Both the position numbers and the translations under genes were made by a program. From contig JACQEZ010000011.1 of NCBI GenBank assembly GCA_016200325.1, forward strand, positions 186,001 to 250,000: DNA of 64,000 nucleotides. Direction: 5' to 3'. Below the pieces are notes generated by a model. That model was not told where the DNA came from. It was given only the letters and a program-made list of their open reading frames with translations, and ran no database searches. Below, in pieces: positions 50,060-59,110 of the stretch; within the stretch, counting starts at the first letter, position 1; the number at the start of each line of letters is the position of its first letter. This DNA comes from Candidatus Manganitrophaceae bacterium (lineage in GTDB: Bacteria > Nitrospirota > Nitrospiria > SBBL01 > Manganitrophaceae).

Positions 50060-52360
50060 ATGAAGAAGAAGCGAAAAAGTCGACTCCTCCGAATCTTTCT
50101 CCTCCTTTCCGTCTTGTTTATTTTCTGTTCCGTCCTCTATGTCGCCTACCTCGATCAACAGGTGATCAAAAAATTCGAGGGACAGCGATGGAAGCTCCCC
50201 TCGAAGATTTACTCCTCCCCTTTCCTCCTCTCCCACGGCCTCAACATCGAAAAGGGGGGGGTCGTCTCTCGCCTCAAACGATTGAACTACCACCCCGTGA
50301 AGCGGCCGGTCCGAAAATCGGGTGAATATTACCTCACCGAAGGGGTTCTCGAGATCTACCTTCACGAATTTGCTTATCCCGACCGCCTGCAGCAAGGGGT
50401 CCCGATCAGCCTCTCTCTTTCGGGGAAGGAGATTGACCGGCTCGTCGATCTCTCCTTGGCGGAAGATTTAGAGCAGGTCCCGATCGAGCCGGAGGTGATC
50501 GGCGGGTTTTACGAGGGAACCTGGGAGGAGCGGAGCCTCGTCCGACTGTCGGAAGTTCCGCCGGTTTTGATCGATGCGATCGTCGCGATGGAAGACCACC
50601 GCTTCTACGAGCATGGCGGGATCGACCCGCGCGGCATCCTGCGCGCCGCCTGGGCCAACCTGCGCGCCCGCTCGATCGTTCAGGGAGGAAGCACGCTGAC
50701 CCAGCAGCTCGTGAAGAATTTTTATCTCGACGGCGAGCGGACGATGAATCGGAAGGTCAACGAGGCGATCATGTCGCTCCTGCTGGAGCGGCATTATAGC
50801 AAAGAAGAGATCCTCGAGACCTATCTCAATGAAATTTATCTCGGTCAAAACGGGATCATGGGAATTTATGGCGTCGGTCAGGGATCGTGGTTCTACTTCG
50901 GCAAACCGCCCCACGAGATGACGGTCGGGGAATCGGCCCTCCTCGCCGGGATGATCCGCTCGCCGAATTCCCTCTCCCCGATGAAGAACCTCAAAAAGGC
51001 GATCCAACGCCGCAATCTTGTCTTGGAATCGCTCTTCGCCGCGCAGAAGATCTCGCTGCGTCAATATATCCAGGCGCGCGCCGAAGCGGTGTCGGGCCGC
51101 CGGGTGAAAGAGCGGCTGAACGCCGCCCCTTATTTTGTCGATGAGATCCGCCAGCGGCTGGCAGCGGCTTATCCGGGAGATCTATTAAATTCGGGCGGAC
51201 TTCGGATCTTCACCGCGCTTGATGTCGACCTGCAAAAAGTCGCCGAGGAGAAGCTGCGCGATGGGCTTCAGGCGCTGGAGCGGCAATATCCCCATCTGAA
51301 GCGGGGCGAGCCGGAGAGGCAGCTTCAGGGAGCTTTGGTGGCGGTCGACCCACGAACCGGAGAGATCCGCGCACTCGTCGGCGGCCGCGATTACGGCACG
51401 AGTCAATTTAATCGGGTCACCCAGGCGCGGCGGCAGCCGGGGTCGCTCTTCAAGCCGTTCGTTTATCTCGCCGCCTTCGAACAGGCGGCCAATGGGCGGG
51501 AGCCATACACCCCGATCAGCCAGGTGGAAGATGCCCCGATTACCCTCCAGGCGGGAGGGCGGGATTGGTCGCCGCAGAACTATGACAAAAATTATCTCGG
51601 GCCGGTGACCCTCCGCGCCGCGCTGGAGCGCTCGCTCAATGCGGCGACCGTTCGGCTCTCTCAACAGGTCGGCATCGAGAAGATCGTCGGCACCGCCCGG
51701 GCGCTCGGCGTGACGAGCCCCTTGAAAGAGCTCCCCTCTCTGGCGTTGGGAACTTCCGAAGTCTCTCCCCTGGAGATGGCGGTCGCCTATGCCGCCCTGG
51801 CCAATCAAGGGGTTAAGCGGGAGCCGCTCTTCGTGGAAGGAATCAGCGACCCGGCGAACCTCCGTGTCGATGCTGCCGATACCAACGAGGCGGAAGGGGT
51901 GCCGCCGTCGGCGGGGGTGTCGCCGCAGGCGGCGTTTTTGGTGACCCATTTGATGAAGGGGGTCATCGAATCGGGGACCGGACAGGGGGTCCGGAAACTC
52001 GGCTTCGACCGGCCGGCCGCCGCAAAAACCGGGACGACCAGCGATGAACGCGATGCCTGGTTTGCCGGCTATACGCCCGATCTGGTCACCGTGGTTTGGG
52101 TGGGGTTCGATCAGAACGATCCGGTCGAGCTGACCGGGGCCGCCGCGGCACTCCCGATCTGGACCGCCTTTATGAAGGAGGCGGTGGCCGCCAAGCGGCC
52201 GACCGACTTTATCCCTCCGACCGGAATCGTCTTCAAACGGGTGAATGAAAATGGAAAACTTTGCAGCAGCGGGCGGGAAGAGGCGTTCATCGAGGGGACG
52301 GAGCCGACCGAATCGTGTGAAAGGGGAATCCTGAGATGGTTCGAAAAGCTCTTCTTTTAA
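50060..52360 (+). CDS. mrcB: Bifunctional class A penicillin-binding protein (PBP1b-like)
   Basis: A 766-residue inner-membrane peptidoglycan synthase. It has an N-terminal helix (about 8-28), a UB2H-like region (40-140), a glycosyltransferase domain with EDHRFYEHGGID, GGSTLTQQLVKN and LETYLNEIYLGQ, and a transpeptidase domain with the active Ser in QPGSLFKPF, the SLN motif (RSLNAA) and KTGTT. All catalytic motifs are intact. The UB2H-like part is typical of PBP1b rather than PBP1a. Its end overlaps the next lipoprotein gene by 25 bases. Confidence 0.92.
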   Translation: MKKKRKSRLLRIFLLLSVLFIFCSVLYVAYLDQQVIKKFEGQRWKLPSKIYSSPFLLSHGLNIEKGGVVSRLKRLNYHPVKRPVRKSGEYYLTEGVLEIYLHEFAYPDRLQQGVPISLSLSGKEIDRLVDLSLAEDLEQVPIEPEVIGGFYEGTWEERSLVRLSEVPPVLIDAIVAMEDHRFYEHGGIDPRGILRAAWANLRARSIVQGGSTLTQQLVKNFYLDGERTMNRKVNEAIMSLLLERHYSKEEILETYLNEIYLGQNGIMGIYGVGQGSWFYFGKPPHEMTVGESALLAGMIRSPNSLSPMKNLKKAIQRRNLVLESLFAAQKISLRQYIQARAEAVSGRRVKERLNAAPYFVDEIRQRLAAAYPGDLLNSGGLRIFTALDVDLQKVAEEKLRDGLQALERQYPHLKRGEPERQLQGALVAVDPRTGEIRALVGGRDYGTSQFNRVTQARRQPGSLFKPFVYLAAFEQAANGREPYTPISQVEDAPITLQAGGRDWSPQNYDKNYLGPVTLRAALERSLNAATVRLSQQVGIEKIVGTARALGVTSPLKELPSLALGTSEVSPLEMAVAYAALANQGVKREPLFVEGISDPANLRVDAADTNEAEGVPPSAGVSPQAAFLVTHLMKGVIESGTGQGVRKLGFDRPAAAKTGTTSDERDAWFAGYTPDLVTVVWVGFDQNDPVELTGAAAALPIWTAFMKEAVAAKRPTDFIPPTGIVFKRVNENGKLCSSGREEAFIEGTEPTESCERGILRWFEKLFF

Positions 52361-53487
52361 TCACCCTCTTCACCGGCATCGCGTTCGGATTCTCCGGCTG
52401 CCAGAAGGGCGCCTCAGAGAACGCCGAAATCGTGATCGGGGTGGCCGGTCCGATGACCGGTGATCAGAGCAAGCTCGGCGGCGATGTGGAGCACGGAACC
52501 CACCTGGCGGTCGACGACTGGAACGGACGGGGCGGGATCAATGGGAAGAAGATCCGCCTGGAGGTCGGCGATGACCAACATGACCCGAAACAAGCGGTTT
52601 CGGTGGCAAATAAACTGGTCAACTCCGGGATCGTCGGCATCATCGGACACTTCAATTCGAGCGCGTCGATTCCCGCCTCTTCGGTATATCATTCCGCCGG
52701 TGTCCCGATGATCACACCCGCTTCGACCAATCCGCAATTGACCGAGCAGAATTACTGGAGCGTCTTCCGGGTCTGCGGACGGGACGACCAGCAGGGAAAG
52801 GTCGCCGCCGACCTGGTCGCGACACAGCTGAAATTAAAACGGGTCGCCATCCTCCATGATAAAACGACCTACGGCCAAGGGCTGGCCGAGGAATTTCGGA
52901 AAAGCCTTGCGGCCCATCCGGAGGTCGCGGTCGTCTCTTTCGATGGGATCACGCAGGGAGACAAAGATTTCCGCGGCATTCTCACCTCGATTAAAGGGAA
53001 AAATCCCGAGCTCTTCTTTTTCGGGGGGGTGTTTCCGGAGGGGGGTCAGTTGGCAAAACAGGCCAAAGAGGTCGGCCTGACCGCTCCGATGCTGAGCGGC
53101 GACGGGGTGATCGATCCGAAATTCATCGAGATCGCCGGACCGGCGGCGGAGGGAACCTACCTCACCTTCACCGCCGACCCTGAGAAGATGCCGCAGGCCA
53201 AGGGCTTCCTGGAAAAATACAAGGCAAAATATGGGAATGAGCTCGCCCCGTATGCCATCTACTCGTATGATGCCGCAAACATACTCTTAACCGCGCTCGC
53301 TCAGGCCGACAAAGAGGGAAAGCTCAAAGATGGCAAGCATGTCGCAGAGATTATTCGGAACGCCAAATATGACGGCGCCCTTGGACACATTGAATTCGAC
53401 GCCAAGGGGGATGTCAAAAAATCACCCTATATTGTCTGGATCACCAAAAATGGGAAGTTCGAGGAGTTCTGGAAACCGGAGGGTTAG
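52336..53487 (+). CDS. livK: Branched-chain amino-acid-type ABC substrate-binding lipoprotein
   Basis: A 383-residue periplasmic binding protein of the Leu/Ile/Val family, probably anchored as a lipoprotein (FGFSGC lipobox at about residue 22). IVIGVAGPMTGDQSKLGGDVEHG and IIGHFNSSASIPASSVYHSAGVPMITPASTNP match LivJ/LivK, with FRVCGRDDQQG and the late GALGHIEFDAKGD. The true ligand may be other than branched-chain amino acids. Its start lies inside the PBP gene end (25-base overlap). Permease genes follow after a desaturase-like gene. Confidence 0.9.
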   Translation: MVRKALLLITLFTGIAFGFSGCQKGASENAEIVIGVAGPMTGDQSKLGGDVEHGTHLAVDDWNGRGGINGKKIRLEVGDDQHDPKQAVSVANKLVNSGIVGIIGHFNSSASIPASSVYHSAGVPMITPASTNPQLTEQNYWSVFRVCGRDDQQGKVAADLVATQLKLKRVAILHDKTTYGQGLAEEFRKSLAAHPEVAVVSFDGITQGDKDFRGILTSIKGKNPELFFFGGVFPEGGQLAKQAKEVGLTAPMLSGDGVIDPKFIEIAGPAAEGTYLTFTADPEKMPQAKGFLEKYKAKYGNELAPYAIYSYDAANILLTALAQADKEGKLKDGKHVAEIIRNAKYDGALGHIEFDAKGDVKKSPYIVWITKNGKFEEFWKPEG

Positions 53488-53577
53488 GCATTCTCTCTCC
53501 ACTTCATAAGGGATGATGAAGATTCAGTCCTCTTATATGAGATTTTTCTCTTCGCGCAATGAGACCCCCTGCAAATC

Positions 53578-54420
53578 ATGGATATATTTCTAACCCCCAC
53601 CGGTCTGCGCGGCATCGTAAGCTTTGGCGGTCTCTTCTTATTTATGGCGGTCGAGAATTTTTTTCCGTTTCGGAAGCGGGTCGATCCGATCCTCCGCCAC
53701 TATGGTCTTAATCTCCTGATCGCGGGAGGGAATTCAGCCCTTCTTGGCATCGCTCTCGGAGGGGCGGTCGTCGGTTACGCCCGGTTTTTGGAGACAAGAG
53801 GGATCGGGCTGCTTCATCTTTTTCCGGTTTCCCTGGGATGGAATATTTCTCTCTCCCTCCTTTATCTTGACTTCGTCACCTATTTATGGCACATGGCGTA
53901 TCACCGTTCGCCGCTCCTCTGGCGGCTCCATCGGGTGCATCATACCGATCGAGATCTCGATGTGACATCGGCCTCCCGGTTTCATCTGGGGGAAATCGGT
54001 CTCTCGACACTTCTCCGGCTGGGGGTGATGACGGCCCTGGGGCCGGCGGCGATCTCGATTGTCATTTTTGAGGGGACACTTCTTCTCGCGGCGCAGTTCC
54101 AGCATAGCAACTTTAAGATCGCGGAGCCGGTTGAATCGGCTGTCCGTTGGCTCTTCGTCACCCCCGACATGCACCGGGTCCACCACTCTGATCGGCCGGC
54201 GGAGACGAATTCGAATTTTTCAACGATCTTTTCTTTCTGGGACCGATTGATTGGGACCTATCGTATGGCGCCCCAGGAGCGCCTCGTCATCGGATTAAAG
54301 GAATACCTACATCCGAAAGAGCGCACCTTTTTAAAGTTAATGGCGATGCCATTCGGCCGTCCTTGTTCCAGTGCCATCACAGAACAGCGGCCGACGACTT
54401 CGAGGGAGGTAGAAACCTAA
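53578..54420 (+). CDS. Fatty acid hydroxylase / sterol desaturase-family protein
   Basis: A 280-residue membrane di-iron oxygenase-type protein with four hydrophobic segments. The histidine motifs are WHMAYHRS, WRLHRVHHTDRDLD and MHRVHHSDRP, the standard HxxxH and HxxHH clusters. These enzymes hydroxylate or desaturate lipid chains. It lies between the binding-protein gene and the permease gene of a transporter, which is an odd place. Its stop abuts the TTG start of the permease gene with no spacer. Confidence 0.88.
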   Translation: MDIFLTPTGLRGIVSFGGLFLFMAVENFFPFRKRVDPILRHYGLNLLIAGGNSALLGIALGGAVVGYARFLETRGIGLLHLFPVSLGWNISLSLLYLDFVTYLWHMAYHRSPLLWRLHRVHHTDRDLDVTSASRFHLGEIGLSTLLRLGVMTALGPAAISIVIFEGTLLLAAQFQHSNFKIAEPVESAVRWLFVTPDMHRVHHSDRPAETNSNFSTIFSFWDRLIGTYRMAPQERLVIGLKEYLHPKERTFLKLMAMPFGRPCSSAITEQRPTTSREVET

Positions 54421-55323
54421 TTGTTCGTACAACAGCTGATCAACGGCCTCACGCTCGGCGCAGTCTACGCACTCGTCGCGCTCGGCTATACGATGGTCTA
54501 TGGCATTTTGGAGCTGATCAATTTCGCCCACGGCGAGATTTACATGATCGGCGCTTATCTGGGAATCATCTATCTCGGCTTTTTCACCGCGGCGGGCCTG
54601 ACCGAATCCCATCTTCTTTTATCGCTGGGGTTGGTCTTCCTCCTCTCCGCGATCACCTGCGCCGGTTATGGGATGACGCTCGAGCGGATCGCCTATCGGC
54701 CGCTGCGCCACGCGCATCGCCTCTCGCCGCTGATCTCAGCGATTGGGATGTCGATCTTCCTTCAAAATTATGTGATGTTGACCCAAGGCTCGGCCGACAA
54801 AGTCTTCCCCCATATTCTGCCGACCGGTCCCCTCTCCGAGGGGGGGATGGCGATCAGTGGGATTCAGCTCTTCATCATCGTCGCGTCGGTAGTTTTGATG
54901 GGGGCGCTGCAATTCTTCGTCCGAAAGACCCGGCTGGGGAAGGCGATGCGGGCCACGGCACAGGACAAGACGATGGCATCGCTCTGCGGCATCCCGATCG
55001 ACCGGGTGATTGCGGCGACCTTTGCGATCGGATCGATCTTGGCTGCCGTCGCCGGGGTGATGGTGGTGATGTATTATGGGGTCGTCCATTTCTTTATCGG
55101 TTATGTCGCCGGAATTAAGGCCTTCACTGCGGCGGTCCTCGGGGGGATCGGGAACATCCCCGGCGCGATGGTTGGCGGGCTGCTGCTCGGCCTGGTGGAG
55201 AGCCTCGGCGCCGCTTACATTTCGAGCGAATTCAAAGATGGCTTTGCTTTTCTTATCCTGATTTTGGTTCTCATCTTCCGGCCGTCGGGCCTGCTGGGCG
55301 AGAAGGTTCCGGAACGGGCCTGA
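54421..55323 (+). CDS. livH: Branched-chain amino acid ABC permease LivH
   Basis: A 300-residue permease with about eight helices: TLGAVYALVALGYTMVYGILELINFAHGE is the LivH N-terminal signature and VLGGIGNIPGAMVGGLLLGLVESLGA the C-terminal one. It starts with TTG at 54421, directly after the preceding TAA, behind GGGAGGT. It forms the membrane channel with LivM. Confidence 0.9.
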   Translation: MFVQQLINGLTLGAVYALVALGYTMVYGILELINFAHGEIYMIGAYLGIIYLGFFTAAGLTESHLLLSLGLVFLLSAITCAGYGMTLERIAYRPLRHAHRLSPLISAIGMSIFLQNYVMLTQGSADKVFPHILPTGPLSEGGMAISGIQLFIIVASVVLMGALQFFVRKTRLGKAMRATAQDKTMASLCGIPIDRVIAATFAIGSILAAVAGVMVVMYYGVVHFFIGYVAGIKAFTAAVLGGIGNIPGAMVGGLLLGLVESLGAAYISSEFKDGFAFLILILVLIFRPSGLLGEKVPERA

Positions 55324-55345
55324 CACCCCAAAAAGGAAATCTGAT

Positions 55346-56476
55346 TTGTCCCTGTCGACCCTGAAAAACTCGGTCTTGATCGGCCTCTGGCTGGGACTGC
55401 TGGCCCTTCCCTTTATGGGATGGCGCGACGCGGGAAAGCTCGCCGCAGTGCTCGCCTTCGGCGGCGTGTTGTGGCAAGGGGTGCTGGTCTGGGGCCGGAG
55501 CGCGCCGGTTCATTCTTCGGTCATCCTCTTTCAAAAACGGGTGAGCACGTTTCGCGCCGGCGTCGTCAAAGGGAACCGGACCTGGTTCGTCGGCGGCGGC
55601 TCCCTCCTCCTTTTGATCTTGCCCGTCTTCCTGAATAATTATTACATCGACATCCTCAGCCTCGCGGGGCTTTACGCAATCTTAGCCGCCGGCCTGAACA
55701 TCACCGTCGGCTGCGCCGGCCTCTTGGACCTCGGTTACGCCGCTTTTTATGGCATTGGCGCCTATATCTATGGGCTGCTCTCGACCGGCATCGGCCTCTC
55801 CTTTTGGCTCGGCCTGCCGCTCGGCGGGGCGGTGGCCGCCCTCTTTGGGGTCATCCTCGGAACGATCACCCTTCGCCTCCGGGGGGACTATCTCGCCATT
55901 GTCACCCTTGGATTCGTCCAGATCGTCTACCTGGTCCTCAATAATTGGGATGGGGTGACCCATGGCCCGAACGGTATCCTCAATATCGGCCGGCCGGCGC
56001 TGTTTGGATTCTCATTGCATCAGCCGGTCCATTTTTATTATCTGGTCCTCCTTCTTCTCGCATTGATTGCGGTCGCGCTTCATCGGCTGACCCGCTCCCA
56101 AATCGGCCGGGCATGGATTGCGATCCGAGAAGACGAGCTGGCTGCGGCGGCGATGGGGATCGATACCACCCGGATGAAGGTGTTCGCTTTCGCACTGGGA
56201 GCCGGCATCGCCGGGATCGCCGGGGTCTTCTTCGCCGCCAAATATACCTTTATCTCGCCGGAGAGCTTCACCTTTCTCGAATCGGTCCGGGTCCTCTCGA
56301 TGGTGGTTTTGGGAGGGATGGGAAGCCTCCCGGGGGCGATCCTCGGCGCCTTCCTCCTCACCCTTCTCCCGGAGCTGCTGCGAGGCTTGGCCAGCTATCG
56401 GATGTTGATTTTTGGCGCAGCGCTGGTCATCATGATGGTCTTCCGGCCGCAAGGACTGCTGGGGAAACGGAACTGA
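55346..56476 (+). CDS. livM: Branched-chain amino acid ABC permease LivM
   Basis: A 376-residue partner permease with an extra 100-residue N-terminal part of two helices. YAILAAGLNITVGCAGLLDLGYAAFYGIGAY and VVLGGMGSLPGAILGAFLLTLLPELLR are LivM signatures; EDELAAAAMGIDTTRMKVFAFALGA sits between. It starts with TTG at 55346 behind AAGGAAA. The ATPases LivG and LivF, usually next, are absent here; they may be elsewhere. Confidence 0.9.
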   Translation: MSLSTLKNSVLIGLWLGLLALPFMGWRDAGKLAAVLAFGGVLWQGVLVWGRSAPVHSSVILFQKRVSTFRAGVVKGNRTWFVGGGSLLLLILPVFLNNYYIDILSLAGLYAILAAGLNITVGCAGLLDLGYAAFYGIGAYIYGLLSTGIGLSFWLGLPLGGAVAALFGVILGTITLRLRGDYLAIVTLGFVQIVYLVLNNWDGVTHGPNGILNIGRPALFGFSLHQPVHFYYLVLLLLALIAVALHRLTRSQIGRAWIAIREDELAAAAMGIDTTRMKVFAFALGAGIAGIAGVFFAAKYTFISPESFTFLESVRVLSMVVLGGMGSLPGAILGAFLLTLLPELLRGLASYRMLIFGAALVIMMVFRPQGLLGKRN

Positions 56477-56628
56477 GTGTCGGCGCGTCTTAGCGGCTCG
56501 GTCCGAGCTAAAAAGTCAGGTCGCTTGCGAAAGAGCAGGGGCTGTGATAAAAACGAATGAGGTAAAGTGGCGTCAAGCGCCGTCCAATTGAAACAATTTG
56601 ATGAAAAGCCGGTTTCCTAGGAGGGTCG

Positions 56629-57132
56629 ATGCGAAGGAAAACTTTTTGGATCGCTGCCTTTCTCTTCGTTCTAATCTTCGTCGGCCTGGACGCCGACGCG
56701 GGCGGCCCGAAGCCCCCCTCGTTTGAGCTCTTCTCGCTGGATGGAAAGACATTCACAGAGAAAGAACTGATCGGGAAGACAACGCTCGTCGTCTTTTGGG
56801 CCTCCTGGTGCGACGTCTGCCAACAGGAGCTGCCGAAGGTACACGACCTTCGTGAAAAACTGAAGGGAAAGCCATTCCAGGTGATCGCCATCGGCTTTCG
56901 GGATACTGAGGAGAATATCCGGGGCTATGTCAAATCGCATTCGACCTTGTTTAATTTTCCGGTCTTATATGACGCGGGCGATCGTGTGGCGACCCGATTT
57001 GGCGCTCACGTAACGCCGACCCTCTTTCTTCTCAACAAAAAAGGAGAGCTGGTGGTTCCTTATCGGGGGGGCGGGCTTCTTGAAAATCCGCGATTTCACG
57101 AGGTGCTGCAAGAATCATTGAAGGAGGCTTAG
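56629..57132 (+). CDS. TlpA-family thiol-disulfide oxidoreductase
   Basis: A 167-residue thioredoxin-fold protein with a signal or anchor helix (WIAAFLFVLIFVGLD). The active site is WASWCDVCQQELP, and the cis-Pro segment is VTPTLFLLNKKG. Such proteins reduce disulfides outside the membrane, often for cytochrome c maturation or metal-site assembly. An AGGAGGG site precedes the ATG. RNase D follows 15 bases on. Confidence 0.9.
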   Translation: MRRKTFWIAAFLFVLIFVGLDADAGGPKPPSFELFSLDGKTFTEKELIGKTTLVVFWASWCDVCQQELPKVHDLREKLKGKPFQVIAIGFRDTEENIRGYVKSHSTLFNFPVLYDAGDRVATRFGAHVTPTLFLLNKKGELVVPYRGGGLLENPRFHEVLQESLKEA

Positions 57133-57147
57133 GCCGCTTAGATCGAC

Positions 57148-58296
57148 ATGGATTTTCATTATGAGTACATCACGACGCAGGACGCGTTCAACGCCGTAAT
57201 CGAGCAGTTGCAGCGCGCCCCGATCATCGGCGTCGATACCGAAGGAGACTCCCTCTACAGCTACCAAGAGAAGGTGAGCCTGATTCAGATTTCGGATACC
57301 GAGCGGCACTTTATTATTGATCCGCTCCTTCTGGAAGACGTCCGCCCGCTCTCCGCCCTTCTCGAAGCGCGGTCGATCCTGAAGGTTCTCCATGGGGCCG
57401 ACTATGATCTTGTTTCGTTGAAGCGTGATTTCGGATTTCAGACCGGTCCGATTTTTGACACTGTTCTGGCGGCGCGGGCGCTCGGGATTAAGGAGTTCTC
57501 TCTCCAGAACCTGGTCGCACGCTTCTTTCAAGTCACCCTCTCGAAGACGCATCAGAAGTCGAACTGGTCGACCCGCCCGTTGCCGAAAGATCAATTGGAT
57601 TATGCCGCGCAGGATACTGCTTATCTGATTCCTCTTTATGAAATTTTAAGGCGAGAGGTCGAACAGCGCGGAAGGCTCGATCAGATCGAAGAGGAATGCC
57701 GGATTCTGGAGGCGATTACCTGGAGCGGAAAAGCGTTTGAGCCGGACGATTACCGGCGGATCAAGGGGGCCCGCGCGCTCCCACCCGCAGCGCAGAAGGT
57801 GCTGCGGGAGTTGGCCGTTGTTCGGGACCAATTGGCCAAAAAGAAAAACCGTCCCTCGTTTAAAGTCATCTCCAATGAGGATCTCCTCAAGATGGCCAAA
57901 GAACCACCGCATCAGGTGGAGGATCTCAAGCGCCTCTTTCCACGGGAGACCGCCCCTGTTTTCCGTAACCCGAGCCTTTGGCTCGGCGCGGTGGCTCGCG
58001 GTCTGACCACACCCGATCCGCTTCCCAAGGGCGAGCGAAACGGCGAAGCCCCGCTGACCCCCGAGCAAGAGAAACTACTCACACGCCTTCGCGAGTGGCG
58101 GAATAAACAGGCAGAGCAAGAAGCGTTAGAGCCGGCGATGGTGATCACCAGCGGGGTGCTGCGAGAGATTGCCCGATACACCCCAAAGACGATCGAGGCG
58201 CTGCAGGGGATCTCCGCTCTGCGTCAATGGCAGATCCGCCGCTATGGAGAACCGCTCCTTCGGGAGATAGCCGCCTTTACCCCTCCCGCCGGTTGA
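57148..58296 (+). CDS. rnd: Ribonuclease D
   Basis: A 382-residue 3'-5' exonuclease of the DEDDy group, used in tRNA and stable RNA processing. Exo I is IIGVDTEGDSL, Exo II VLHGADYDLVSLKRDFG, and Exo III LDYAAQDTAYLIPLYE with the catalytic Tyr. HRDC domain(s) occupy about residues 205-380. Length is like E. coli RNase D. It converges on the LEA14-like gene with 14 bases between. Confidence 0.92.
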   Translation: MDFHYEYITTQDAFNAVIEQLQRAPIIGVDTEGDSLYSYQEKVSLIQISDTERHFIIDPLLLEDVRPLSALLEARSILKVLHGADYDLVSLKRDFGFQTGPIFDTVLAARALGIKEFSLQNLVARFFQVTLSKTHQKSNWSTRPLPKDQLDYAAQDTAYLIPLYEILRREVEQRGRLDQIEEECRILEAITWSGKAFEPDDYRRIKGARALPPAAQKVLRELAVVRDQLAKKKNRPSFKVISNEDLLKMAKEPPHQVEDLKRLFPRETAPVFRNPSLWLGAVARGLTTPDPLPKGERNGEAPLTPEQEKLLTRLREWRNKQAEQEALEPAMVITSGVLREIARYTPKTIEALQGISALRQWQIRRYGEPLLREIAAFTPPAG

Positions 58297-58310
58297 TACA
58301 ACCGGACCGC

Positions 58311-58757
58311 TTATTTCGCCTCATGAACGTGATGGAGCGGAAACCGCTTTTCCATCCCCATCGCCCGAAGCGTCACCTCCCCCTCGATTCGATAATCGAT
58401 CTCTTCCGGCGCCTTCCTTAAAAACGGCGCCAACTCCCGCGCCTTTTTTAAACGGACTTCAACCGGAAAGAGAATCTCCGCCGAGCCGTGACGCGGAAGC
58501 TCGAACGCGTCGGTCTTCTCGCCGGCGGCAACTTCCACCTCATGTAGAAAAACTTGGTATGAAAGATGTTGGACCGTGATCCCGAAAGGATTTGGATTGG
58601 TCATCTGAACCGCCAAACCGAGCGAGGCGCCGGACAAATCGATTCGGTCGACCTGAATGCCTTGTAGCCGCCACTCGGGTTTGGCAATGATCCTGGCAGG
58701 CGTGCAACCGAAGAGTAAGATAAGAAAGGATAACAGTAAGAGCTGATTTTTTACCAT
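58311..58757 (-). CDS. LEA14-like lipoprotein
   Basis: A 148-residue lipoprotein (signal peptide NQLLLLSFLILLFGC, lipobox LFGC). The mature part is one LEA type-2 domain: GIQVDRIDLSGASLGLAVQMTNPNPFGITVQHLSYQVFLHEVEVAAGE. This beta-sandwich is common in desiccation or stress-linked envelope proteins. Its promoter (58764-58792) places the transcript start at the ATG itself, suggesting no leader. Confidence 0.85.
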   Translation of the reverse strand: MVKNQLLLLSFLILLFGCTPARIIAKPEWRLQGIQVDRIDLSGASLGLAVQMTNPNPFGITVQHLSYQVFLHEVEVAAGEKTDAFELPRHGSAEILFPVEVRLKKARELAPFLRKAPEEIDYRIEGEVTLRAMGMEKRFPLHHVHEAK

Positions 58758-58763
58758 TTGCCG

Positions 58764-58792
58764 AGATTACGCCCCTCGGCTGATTTTGTCAA
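58764..58792 (-). promoter_or_regulatory. Promoter of the LEA14 gene
   Basis: Minus-strand TTGACA (58792-58787, perfect) and TAATCT (58769-58764) with a 17-base spacer. The expected start, about 58757, equals the ATG position, so the message would be leaderless. Confidence 0.65.
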
Positions 58793-58809
58793 AAGTTCCT
58801 TTTCCGTCC

Positions 58810-58837
58810 TTGACAAAATATCTAATTTTGGTATCTT
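58810..58837 (+). promoter_or_regulatory. Promoter of the riboswitch-lipoprotein unit
   Basis: TTGACA (58810-58815, perfect) and TATCTT (58832-58837), 16 bases apart. Transcription should begin near 58844, about 22 bases ahead of the aptamer. It diverges from the LEA14 promoter. Confidence 0.7.
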
Positions 58838-58865
58838 TTACCACGAACAAAGTTTATATCCATGT

Positions 58866-58958
58866 TAAAAGGCAAACCAGCCGAAAGGCTGGGGCGCAAA
58901 GCTTCGAGGCTTCGTCGGATGATCCAAAGATCGCCGGCATGCCGGTTGGGCTGCCCTG
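58866..58958 (+). ncRNA. Cyclic-di-GMP-I (GEMM) riboswitch
   Basis: The aptamer core is clear: GGCAAACC, then the P2 stem CCAGCC-GAAA-GGCTGG with its GNRA loop, the conserved GGCGCAAAGC receptor, and a P3 helix ending in GCCGGTTGGGCTGCC, which closes P1. By manual alignment, the base at the position of Vc2 G20 is G, which favours cyclic-di-GMP over cyclic GMP-AMP; this is not certain. The 3' strand TGGGCTGC (58947-58954) can alternatively pair with GCAGCCCA (58995-59002), the left arm of the terminator. Ligand binding should therefore allow termination, an OFF switch. Confidence 0.9.
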
Positions 58959-58997
58959 GATAAATAAGAGTCTTCTGTCTGCTTATTTACATGCGCA

Positions 58998-59028
58998 GCC
59001 CATTTCTATAGTGGAAATGGGCTTTTTT
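58998..59028 (+). terminator. Riboswitch-controlled terminator
   Basis: GCCCATTTC (58998-59006) and GAAATGGGC (59014-59022) form a 9-bp stem followed by six T. It lies between the aptamer and the lipoprotein gene. The aptamer's 3' strand can pair with its left arm, giving an antiterminator. Confidence 0.85.
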
Positions 59029-59110
59029 ATTTCGGCGAAAGACACATTGCAATTCCCCGATTTCAAATCGTCTAAAAACAGATGAGAAATACAAACAGGA
59101 GGCAGTAAAG

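Noticed and set aside
52336-56476. Idea that livKHM is a urea (Urt) transporter serving the urease genes
   Set aside because: The binding protein has LivK-type motifs and the genes lie 6 kb away with unrelated genes between; no Urt-specific feature was seen.
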